Positions 41,101-47,786 of a stretch of 62,226 nt of DNA are shown here, piece after piece. The stretch covers positions 1-62,226 of the forward strand of contig NZ_JABTYH010000030.1 in the NCBI RefSeq assembly GCF_013314975.1, read 5' to 3'. The position numbers and the translations under genes are program-made. The notes under the pieces were generated by a model that saw only the letters and a list, made by a program, of their open reading frames with translations, did not search any database and was not told the DNA's origin. The stretch comes from Pseudarthrobacter oxydans (GTDB taxonomy: Bacteria; Actinomycetota; Actinomycetes; Actinomycetales; Micrococcaceae). Every line of letters starts with the position of its first letter. Positions within the stretch are counted from its first letter, which is position 1.

Positions 41101-42341
41101 AGGCACGCCTGCCGTGACAGGGTCAAAGTCACGGCCGGCAGGAACCGGGCAGGCAGGGGAAGGCTACCCGGGCGGCCGCAGATCACTATGCGTGTTTTGC
41201 GTCCCGCTGGATACCCGGCAAGTTGCATCACGAGTGATCGCAGCATTCCCTCCAGCATAGTTCGGGGTCCCCGCAGGGTGGTGTGGCTATGCGCCGGATT
41301 CAACATCACGGGCACTTCCCCCACAGACGGAATGGCGTGGTGGGCGGTCCCTGATTCAATTTTCACGTTGGCAGTTTGGGGCGCCTGTCCGAGCCGCAGC
41401 CACGCCCTGCCCTCAGCGCGTCCTGTCTGCGGCGGAGCCTCCTGGGCGTGGGCCGCAGCAAGCACCAGCAGCGCCAGTGACGGACCGGCGCGCTTCCGCC
41501 GCTTCTGGTCGTCCAGGACCGCGGCGCTGATCCTTTTGGTGAATTCGCGCCTCTGGTGGCGCCCGGAGGCCACCGGGATAAGCACGGATACGGCCGATAC
41601 CGCCGCGAAAGCCAGGAACATCCACATGCCCGTAAAGACTGCGAGTCCGACGCCGATGGCCAGGGGGAGCACTGCGGTAAGCCAAAGAATCCCGCGGTTG
41701 GCGGACTCCTGATGGCCCGCAACCGTGAGGGGATCCCGGACTGAAGTTCCGGCGTCGGCAAGTGCCTTGTCCGGGGCATCCAGGAAGACCAGTGACATCG
41801 TCGAACTGCCGCAGCGGATGGAGGAAGCCGTGGAGATCAATGCATGGCGGACCCGTTCGCCGTCGATGTATGTGCCGTTGGCGCTGCCCAGATCAATGAT
41901 CATGATGTCTTTTTCGGTTACCACCAGGCGGGCATGTTCCCTGGAAAGTTCGGGGTCAGGGATCACGATGCGCGTATTGCTTCTGCCGATGGTGTAGCTT
42001 CCGCGCTGCAGGGGGACTAGGGTGCCTGCTCCCGCGCCGCTGTGAACGGCCAGGGCGATGGGGGCAGCGCTATCGGAGGCGGGCCGTCGCCGGGATCTCC
42101 GGTCAGCGGGGTGGCTTCCGCCGTCTACCAGGACGGCGCCCGGGACAAGGGGCGCCGTTCCGAGGCTCAGGGAACACAGGTCCTCCCCGCCAACAAAGAC
42201 GGCTCCCGCGCCGAACGTCTTCACAAGCTCAGCGTGGATCCTCTCACCGGACGTGCCGGGCGGGGCCGTGACAGTAAGTTCCAAGGGCGGTCCGGGCTGC
42301 GGCGACTGCGGGCCTCGGACCAGTGTGCAGTGAAGCGTCAT
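38121..42341 (-). CDS. FHA-domain FtsK/SpoIIIE (EssC-like) ATPase
   Basis: This 1406-residue membrane ATPase resembles the EssC/EccC motor of type VII secretion. An FHA domain (about residues 95-190, YTIGRSNTRIVIPDPELSREH, then GSANGTYIDG) should bind phosphothreonine. Two membrane helices follow (about 219-260). FtsK domain 1 is intact: GTTGSGKS (576-583), LVIVIDEF (679-686) and MATQRPQGAL. Domain 2 has a degenerate P-loop GSPVSGAS (910-917) without Lys. Domain 3 again has GGPGSGKT (1233-1240) and VLLVDDIDLL. Such motors pump folded WXG100-type substrates; no WXG100 or other type VII gene is in the window. ATG 42341 follows AAAGGA. Convergent overlap with the upstream small membrane protein gene. 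Confidence 0.9.
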   Translation of the reverse strand: MTLHCTLVRGPQSPQPGPPLELTVTAPPGTSGERIHAELVKTFGAGAVFVGGEDLCSLSLGTAPLVPGAVLVDGGSHPADRRSRRRPASDSAAPIALAVHSGAGAGTLVPLQRGSYTIGRSNTRIVIPDPELSREHARLVVTEKDIMIIDLGSANGTYIDGERVRHALISTASSIRCGSSTMSLVFLDAPDKALADAGTSVRDPLTVAGHQESANRGILWLTAVLPLAIGVGLAVFTGMWMFLAFAAVSAVSVLIPVASGRHQRREFTKRISAAVLDDQKRRKRAGPSLALLVLAAAHAQEAPPQTGRAEGRAWLRLGQAPQTANVKIESGTAHHAIPSVGEVPVMLNPAHSHTTLRGPRTMLEGMLRSLVMQLAGYPAGRKTRIVICGRPGSLPLPARFLPAVTLTLSRQACLRAITGGFTRDFDHGVLLLTDAPGKDEAGLRETAARQNWQVLEFSPADSPPGISDVELTERQSRLREPGREVTFVPDLAPDDVFSSYCRRLAAFPGLLNRTEDAVPSACTLGELLPPSPAHTAARWNSPARAGTLAVPLGMQAKRRPLVLDLQTDGPHLLVAGTTGSGKSELLRTLVLALALTHPPDRVNFLFVDFKGGAGLGPLAGLVHCVGVLTDLSAHELERTLTSLTAEIRLREQILAAAQVPDLAAYRETPASGDRPLPHLVIVIDEFRMLVDDAPEALRELMRIASIGRSLGLHLVMATQRPQGALTADIRANVTSSIALRVQSDLESHDILNTKAAAGISLSTPGRAFLARGTEPPQEFQSASAVLPAPDSDVDEVTVQLTTGFLSARDHNNLAGPDVPGRTPAQAAAPLVAMVRHLWASQSGPAPRRPVSPPLPLKAARPASGLAGVLPEPGGTQGPAIALGLLDVPHQQAIRPLVWTPSKDGHLALIGSPVSGASEALELAVHGVAEHEEETHCYFLDAAAAFNGLATHPRTGAHTGLHELRRGVRVLERLGREMAARLGRNDHGGVPLLLAISGWGSWVSAFRAGPLAWAEELVQDLVRDGARAGITVIISGERELVTARFCGSLPNRIYFPSGSHEDSRTAWPRMPSTDAVKGRGVAFGSIACGTASVCQLYEPAPDFSWPHGPGEVRSGTQQPGKRPFRVEPLPALVTAAEVRAAARRSEDSGPEAERGQSSFRNAVTHEVGTGTDDAGQPRPGLPEGLSIPAVVQVAPRRRDACPSMPRNVLFGVGGDELDPVFVHVPPGGIFAVLGGPGSGKTNFLRALQTLNAGADRWIHPGRVSDPGELWKGTLEKAREGTLPGKAVLLVDDIDLLAAGPLRDISDTHALGHAVVFTANYSPLLIQRVPLAMDARATGTGLLLSPRSTSEGDLFGVRFEIEPNPPAGRGVLIARGKSSAVQVAWAGVPRRDGDSGHSAGVDPPAREA

Positions 42342-42417
42342 GGGTGCTGATCCTTTGGTGCCTTTGCACTCACGCTAGCCAGAGGTGCTGAAGCTGCGTC
42401 ACTCCGTGATGTCCCTA

Positions 42418-42426
42418 TGTGGATAA
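42418..42426 (-). other. Perfect DnaA box (TGTGGATAA on the plus strand)
   Basis: The reverse complement TTATCCACA is the classical DnaA box. It lies in the 269-base divergent gap between the FHA-FtsK gene and glf. Single box only. Confidence 0.4.
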
Positions 42427-42549
42427 GTTCCCTTGGCGCGCCGCGCAGAGAGGCTGTGGACCGTCTCGGTGCCCTGCCGGGCCCCAGGACTGCCCGGCGG
42501 GCCGAGGGTGACATGCAGCCCGATTCGACGGGCGCCACAGTCCCTCGGG

Positions 42550-42555
42550 TAGGCT
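42550..42555 (+). promoter_or_regulatory. -10 box of the glf-glfT2-wzm-wzt operon
   Basis: TAGGCT lies 55 bases before the chosen GTG of glf and would start transcription near 42562. A well-formed -35 box was not found. The remainder of the gap shows no gene. Confidence 0.35.
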
Positions 42556-42610
42556 AGAGCAGCAGACAATGCGCACCATTGCGCTGCCCGCATTCAAACC
42601 AGGAGATTTT

Positions 42611-43798
42611 GTGACCGCTGACCTCGTCATTGTAGGGTCCGGCTTTTTTGGCCTGACAATCGCAGAACAGGCCGCTACCGAGCTCGGCTTGAAGGTCGTC
42701 GTCATCGACCGCCGCCACCACATCGGCGGCAATGCATACAGCGAGAAGGAAGAGCAGACCGGCATAGAGGTGCACAGGTACGGTGCACACTTGTTCCACA
42801 CGTCCAATGAGCGCGTGTGGGAGTACGTCAACCGGTTCACCACCTTCACGGACTACGTCCACAAGGTGTACGGCGTGCACAAGGGCGAGGTCTACTCCCT
42901 CCCTATTAACCTGGCCACCATTAACCAGTTCTTCCGCGCCAACCTCACCCCCGGCCAGGCGAGGGCACTCATTCAGGAACAAGCCGGCGAACTCGCCGGT
43001 ACCGACCCGCAGAACCTGAATGACAAGGGTATCCAGCTGATCGGCCGCCCGCTCTATGAGGCTTTCATCAAGCACTACACCGGCAAGCAGTGGCAGACGG
43101 ATCCCAAGGACCTGCCCGCAGGCATCATCTCCCGCCTGCCGGTGCGTTACAACTACGACAACCGGTACTTCAATGACAAGTACGAGGGCCTCCCCACGAA
43201 CGGCTACACGGCCTGGATCGAAAAGATGGCAGAACACCCGAACATCGACGTGCGGCTGAATACCGACTTCTTTGACGAGTCGCACGAGTACAGCAAGAAC
43301 AAGGTTGTTGGCAACATCCCCGTCGTCTACACCGGGCCGGTTGACCGCTACTTTGACTACGCCGAGGGCGACCTCTCGTGGCGCACCATCGACTTCGAAG
43401 AGGAAGTCCTCGATATCGAGGACTTCCAAGGCACGTCAGTGGTGAATTACAACGACGACGACGTTCCCTACACCCGGGTTATCGAGCCCCGCCACTTCCA
43501 CCCGGAGCGCGACTACCAGACGGAAAAGACCGTCATCATGCGTGAGTTCTCGCGATTTGCAGAGAAGGGCGACGAGCCGTACTACCCAGTCAACACATCC
43601 GCAGACAGGGAGCGCCTACTCAAGTACCGCGACCTCGCTGCAGCAGAGAAGGACGTTCTGTTTGGCGGTCGGCTTGGCACCTACAAATACCTGGACATGC
43701 ACATGGCCATCGGGTCGGCGCTGAGCATGTTCGATAACAAGATCCGGCCGCATTATGAAAGCGGCGCAAAGCTCGAAAGCGGAGGCGTGGACGCATGA
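42611..43798 (+). CDS. glf: UDP-galactopyranose mutase
   Basis: This 395-residue flavoenzyme interconverts UDP-galactopyranose and UDP-galactofuranose, the donor for galactofuranose polymers. The N-terminal FAD-binding fold is clear (DLVIVGSGFFGLTIAEQ and VIDRRHHIGGNAYSE), as are YGAHLFHTSNERVWEYVNRF, YTGKQWQTDPKDLPAGIISRLPVR and the end part GGRLGTYKYLDMHMAIGSAL, all standard for bacterial UGM. GTG 42611 was chosen because AGGAGA lies four bases ahead and it starts just before the dinucleotide fold; an ATG at 42569 would add 14 residues. Its stop overlaps the ATG of the galactofuranosyltransferase gene. Confidence 0.97.
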   Translation: MTADLVIVGSGFFGLTIAEQAATELGLKVVVIDRRHHIGGNAYSEKEEQTGIEVHRYGAHLFHTSNERVWEYVNRFTTFTDYVHKVYGVHKGEVYSLPINLATINQFFRANLTPGQARALIQEQAGELAGTDPQNLNDKGIQLIGRPLYEAFIKHYTGKQWQTDPKDLPAGIISRLPVRYNYDNRYFNDKYEGLPTNGYTAWIEKMAEHPNIDVRLNTDFFDESHEYSKNKVVGNIPVVYTGPVDRYFDYAEGDLSWRTIDFEEEVLDIEDFQGTSVVNYNDDDVPYTRVIEPRHFHPERDYQTEKTVIMREFSRFAEKGDEPYYPVNTSADRERLLKYRDLAAAEKDVLFGGRLGTYKYLDMHMAIGSALSMFDNKIRPHYESGAKLESGGVDA

Positions 43799-45816
43799 GT
43801 GTCTCAACCGAAAGCCCAAAGAACACGACGGCTGCTGCGGACAGGGTTGCCTCTGAACGATGGGACACACTGCAGCGGGTGATTCTACCGAGTGCAAGTC
43901 AGATGGACACGGTTCCCCTCTACATGGATATGGGGACTGCTACCGGCATTCAACTGCCCACCGTGGGGGACCGGGACGGTAAGCCTGCAAGTGCCCGGAC
44001 AATTAGCAGCCCGACAAAGGAAGCCCACGTAGAGGACTTCCTTTCCCGGCATTCGACGTCCGTCCGTGCAGGCGAGCGGGTATCGTTTGGCAGCTACTTC
44101 AATGCATTCCCTGCCAGCTACTGGCGGCGCTGGACGACCGTGGACAAGATTCGGCTCCAGGTCCGGACTCAAGGCACGGGTTCAGTCATCGTGTATAAGT
44201 CCAATGCCCGGGGCTCTCTGCAGCGCGTGGACACGCGCCGTGTCGAGGGCATTGCCGAGAACCACTTTGAGCTTTCCCTCGCGCCCTTCGGAGACGGCGG
44301 CTGGTACTGGTTCGACCTTCTCGCCGGCACGGAGCCGCTCATTATGCTCGACGCAGAGTGGCAGGGGCCCGCTGCGGAGAAAAAACCGGGATCTGTCACG
44401 CTTCAGATCACCACTCTTAACAAGACTGACTTTTGCCTCAACAATCTCCGCCTGCTTGCCGAGAGCGAGGAAGCGCTCGAGCATGTCCAAGAGATCCTTA
44501 TCGTCGATCAAGGCACCCAGAAGCTTGCAGAGGCAGAAGGCTTCGACGACGTTAGAAAGTCGCTGAACGGTAAACTGCGCATCATCAACCAGACCAACCT
44601 CGGCGGGTCCGGCGGGTTCGCCCGGGGCATGTTTGAAGCGGTGGAAAACGGCAGCGACTACGTTTTGCTCATGGACGATGACGTCGTCGTGGAACCTGAA
44701 AGCATCATCCGCCTCCTGACGTTCGCCGATCGCTGCAAGACGCCCACGCTCGTGGGCGGCCACATGTTCGACCTGTACAACCGGACTGTGCTGCACACCT
44801 TCGGCGAGATTGTGAACCCGTATAGGTTCCAGCCGTCCCTGCCCAGCGAGGACATGATTCTGGGGCACGACTTCATGTCCTCAAATTTGCGTCAAACGTC
44901 CTGGCTGCACCGCCGCTGCGATGTTGATTACAACGGCTGGTGGATGTGCCTGATCCCAACCGAGGTGATCCGGGAGATCGGACTTTCTCTGCCGCTGTTC
45001 ATCAAATGGGACGACTCTGAATACGGCCTGCGCGCCAAGGCCCACGGTTATCCGACGGTTTCGCTTCCTGGCTCCGCCGTATGGCATGTCTCCTGGATTG
45101 ACAAGGACGACCTTGTTGGCTGGCAGGCGTATTTCCACGCCAGGAACCGGGTGGTGGCGGCTCTCCTGCACAGCCCCTACGAATTCGGCGGCCGTGTGAT
45201 CAAGGAGTCCCAGTACGCCGACGTGAAGCATCTGGTGTCGATGCAGTACGCAACAGCAGAGGGACGCCAATGGGCGCTGGAAGACGTCTTGAAGGGCCCG
45301 TCCTCTCTTCCGGAGTTGCTTGACACGAAACTGCCTAAGATCCGCGAGATGATGTCAGGACACTCGGACTCTGTTTTCCGTCCCGACCCGGAGGACTTTC
45401 CCTCGCCGAAAATGGACAAACCGCCCCGCCGCGGTCATGGACCCTCGCAGCCATCGAAGATCACCTTGTTGCCATGGGCAGCAAAGACCGTTGTCCGGCA
45501 GTTGGCAAGTCCCGTCAAAGGCAGTACCGCCGAGCGGCCCCAGACCACGGTTGCCCACCAGGACAACCGCTGGTGGCGCATGGCACAGTACGACAGTGCC
45601 GTCGTCTCGAACGCCGAAGGAACCGGCGCGTCCTGGTACCGGCGCGATCCTAAGCAGCTTCGGAAGATGTTGGCTGAGAGCGCCCGGGTCCACGCGGCCC
45701 TCCTCAAGGAGTGGCCCGCGCTCAGCAAGAAGTACAAGGCTGCCCTGCACGATCTCACCTCCATTGAATCCTGGAGGAAGACGTTCGAGCAGCACACCCA
45801 GAACGAGATCAAGTGA
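43795..45816 (+). CDS. glfT2: GlfT2-type galactofuranosyltransferase
   Basis: This 673-residue GT2 enzyme should polymerise galactofuranose on a lipid-linked primer at the inner face of the membrane. The N-terminal beta-sandwich part contains FGSYFNAFPASYWRRWT, a hallmark of GlfT2. The GT-A core has GGSGGFARGMFEA, the metal-binding D294-D295-D296 (LLMDDDVVVEP) and the probable catalytic region W405-D-D-S-E (FIKWDDSEYGLRAK), then the histidine in AVWHVSW. The C-terminal helical part matches Mycobacterium GlfT2 in length and layout. It begins in a 4-base overlap with glf and ends in a 4-base overlap with the ABC permease. No GlfT1 homologue was found in the window. Confidence 0.93.
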   Translation: MSVSTESPKNTTAAADRVASERWDTLQRVILPSASQMDTVPLYMDMGTATGIQLPTVGDRDGKPASARTISSPTKEAHVEDFLSRHSTSVRAGERVSFGSYFNAFPASYWRRWTTVDKIRLQVRTQGTGSVIVYKSNARGSLQRVDTRRVEGIAENHFELSLAPFGDGGWYWFDLLAGTEPLIMLDAEWQGPAAEKKPGSVTLQITTLNKTDFCLNNLRLLAESEEALEHVQEILIVDQGTQKLAEAEGFDDVRKSLNGKLRIINQTNLGGSGGFARGMFEAVENGSDYVLLMDDDVVVEPESIIRLLTFADRCKTPTLVGGHMFDLYNRTVLHTFGEIVNPYRFQPSLPSEDMILGHDFMSSNLRQTSWLHRRCDVDYNGWWMCLIPTEVIREIGLSLPLFIKWDDSEYGLRAKAHGYPTVSLPGSAVWHVSWIDKDDLVGWQAYFHARNRVVAALLHSPYEFGGRVIKESQYADVKHLVSMQYATAEGRQWALEDVLKGPSSLPELLDTKLPKIREMMSGHSDSVFRPDPEDFPSPKMDKPPRRGHGPSQPSKITLLPWAAKTVVRQLASPVKGSTAERPQTTVAHQDNRWWRMAQYDSAVVSNAEGTGASWYRRDPKQLRKMLAESARVHAALLKEWPALSKKYKAALHDLTSIESWRKTFEQHTQNEIK

Positions 45817-46694
45817 GCGCGATTTCTCCAAGCGAACTAACCACGCCCGGCCTTGGGAGCGGCCTGCGCGATGTAAGACAGTCGAGCTTCCTCCTCAAGC
45901 TGTTGGTGCGTAAGGAACTCAAGGTTCGCTACCGCGGTTCGGTTCTCGGACTGTTGTGGTCGTACGTCAAACCTGGCGTGCAGTTCGTCGTTTTCTACGT
46001 GGCACTGGGCGTTTTTCTTGGGCTGGAGCGCAGCCCAAGAAACCCCGACGGCCTTGCAAACTACGCCGTCTATCTTTTCTCCGGCATAGTTTTGATCAAC
46101 TTCTTCTCAGAAGCCCTAGGAAATGCCGCAAGGTCAATCGTTAATAACGGGAACCTGATCAAGAAGATCTACCTGCCGCGGGAGCTCTTTCCTGTGGCTT
46201 CGGTCTGGGTATCAGCAGTCCACTTTTTCCCGCAGTTGGTAGTGCTCGTAGCTGGGTGCATCATCGCCGGTTGGCAACCTAACTTCTTTCAGTTGCTGGC
46301 CGCTGTGGCCGGATTCCTCATTGTGGGGCTGCTTGCCACAGGTTTGGGGCTGCTCTTCGGAGCCGCCAACGTCTACTTTCGCGATTCGGAAAACCTTGTG
46401 GACATGTTGTTGATGGTGGCTACTTGGGCTTCGCCCGTTATGTACGCATGGACCATGGTGCAAGAGAAGTTGGGCCCAGGGTGGTTTGCCGTTTACCAGG
46501 CCAATCCGATCACCATCGGGGTCGAACTGTTCCACTACGCCTTCTGGTTCCCCACCACGGATGGCTCGGCTGCGATGCCCCCTGATCTCTTCAGTGTGTG
46601 GCTGCCTGTGGGCCTCGCGGTCTCCTTGGCAGTAGTCACGCTGGGCCAATTCACCTTTCGGCGCCTCGAGGGCCGTTTCGCGCAGGAGCTGTAA
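45813..46694 (+). CDS. wzm: Polysaccharide ABC exporter permease (Wzm/RfbD-type)
   Basis: This 293-residue inner-membrane protein has about six helices of the ABC-2 exporter type. Family marks are RKELKVRYRGSVLGLLWSYVKPG near the N-terminus and NLIKKIYLPRELFPVASV in the middle, and the helix bundle NPITIGVELFHYAFW at the end. Such permeases export lipid-linked polysaccharides already completed in the cytoplasm. GTG 45813 overlaps the glfT2 stop (GTGA); the ATP-binding gene follows with no gap, so the two form one exporter. In Mycobacterium the corresponding Rv3783 exports galactan. Confidence 0.92.
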   Translation: MSAISPSELTTPGLGSGLRDVRQSSFLLKLLVRKELKVRYRGSVLGLLWSYVKPGVQFVVFYVALGVFLGLERSPRNPDGLANYAVYLFSGIVLINFFSEALGNAARSIVNNGNLIKKIYLPRELFPVASVWVSAVHFFPQLVVLVAGCIIAGWQPNFFQLLAAVAGFLIVGLLATGLGLLFGAANVYFRDSENLVDMLLMVATWASPVMYAWTMVQEKLGPGWFAVYQANPITIGVELFHYAFWFPTTDGSAAMPPDLFSVWLPVGLAVSLAVVTLGQFTFRRLEGRFAQEL

Positions 46695-47420
46695 GTGGTC
46701 AACGCAATAGAAGTTTCCAATATCAGCAAGCAATTCGTGCTGCGGCACACCCGCTCGATCAAGGAAGCAGTGGTGTGGCTGGTGAAAGGCCGCAAGGGCG
46801 ACCTTTCGGAGAAGTTCCATGCCCTGAAGAACGTGACGGTCGAGATCAAGACCGGAGAAACTGTGGCACTCCTGGGGTTGAATGGATCCGGGAAGTCTAC
46901 ATTGCTGAAACACATCTCGGGTGTCATGCTGCCGGATACGGGATCGGTCAAGACAAGGGGGAGGGTAGCCGGCCTCATCGAAGTCGGGGCTGGTTTCCAC
47001 CCGGACCTTTCCGGCCGGGACAACGTCTTCCTGAATGGGGCCATTCTGGGAATGACTGAACAGCAGGTCAAGGACCGGTTTGATGACATTGTCGAGTTCT
47101 CTGAAATTGGTCAGTTCATCGATACTGAGGTCAAGTTCTATTCCTCGGGTATGTACCTTCGGCTGGCATTCTCAGTCGCTGTCCACACCGATCCGGAAGT
47201 ATTTCTGATTGACGAAATCCTTGCCGTAGGCGACGAGCCGTTCCAGCGGAAATGTATCGATAAGATTCAGGAACTGGCCCGCGACGGGAAGACCCTCGTC
47301 GTGGTAAGCCACGACCTCGATCTTGTCTCCCGGATTTGTGAGCGTGGAATTCTCTTGGAGCACGGCAACGTCAAGTTTGATGGTTCCATTCATGAAGCAG
47401 TTGCTCTTCTGCGGTCTTGA
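46695..47420 (+). CDS. wzt: Polysaccharide ABC exporter ATPase (Wzt/RfbE-type), short form
   Basis: This 241-residue ATPase drives the Wzm permease. Walker A is GLNGSGKST (residues 61-69), the signature YSSGMYLRLAFSVAV and Walker B VFLIDEILAVGD; the switch H-loop is VVVSHDLD. The protein stops soon after the ATPase core and lacks the C-terminal carbohydrate-binding domain of long Wzt proteins, which normally recognises a capped non-reducing end. It is therefore like teichoic-acid and galactan exporters. GTG 46695 directly follows the wzm stop. A good U-tract terminator follows, ending the four-gene operon. Confidence 0.93.
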   Translation: MVNAIEVSNISKQFVLRHTRSIKEAVVWLVKGRKGDLSEKFHALKNVTVEIKTGETVALLGLNGSGKSTLLKHISGVMLPDTGSVKTRGRVAGLIEVGAGFHPDLSGRDNVFLNGAILGMTEQQVKDRFDDIVEFSEIGQFIDTEVKFYSSGMYLRLAFSVAVHTDPEVFLIDEILAVGDEPFQRKCIDKIQELARDGKTLVVVSHDLDLVSRICERGILLEHGNVKFDGSIHEAVALLRS

Positions 47421-47440
47421 GATCAGTAACGTTGTGAAAT

Positions 47441-47472
47441 GAGGTCGCCCGATAATGGGCGGCCTCTTTTTT
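47441..47472 (+). terminator. Intrinsic terminator of the glf-wzt operon
   Basis: GAGGTCGCCC - GATAAT - GGGCGGCCTC forms a 10-bp stem with one wobble pair, followed by six T (47467-47472). It is the only hairpin with a full U-tract found in the window. Confidence 0.85.
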
Positions 47473-47786
47473 GATCGTCCCGTCGTGGAGCCGGCTTATT
47501 GAGGAGCATGGGGGCACAAGATCTCTGGTGTTTGATGGTTTTTGACTACCTGCGGGTCCGCCGGGCATTCACCCCCCGCCCAACCGTCATCCCGCAGGGT
47601 CGATGGCGACGCCGATGAGACCCGGCAACTCATCGATGTTCTGCTGCTCCTCATCTACGTCTAATGAGAACCTCGTCGACCATGCGGCGACCCGGTCCTC
47701 GCAGCTTCCGTATCCAGGTTTCAAGACCGGGTTCGCCCGGGCGCCCAGGCCCGTCTACCCATTCGGGGTCCCTGTAAACGCTCCTG
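47473..47786. other. Non-coding gap between wzt and the DUF6541 gene; possible decayed remnant
   Basis: No supported gene is seen in these 314 bases. On the minus strand two short frames read like protein (LETWIRKLRGPGRRMVDEV and, shifted by one, RFSLDVDEEQQNIDELPG) but each stops soon and lacks a start and ribosome site. They could be the end of a broken gene. Some short direct G/C-rich words occur; no clear insertion-sequence ends. Confidence 0.35.

Noticed and set aside
38121..42341. Type VII secretion locus
   Set aside because: Only the EssC-like motor is present; no WXG100 or other core component occurs within the window.
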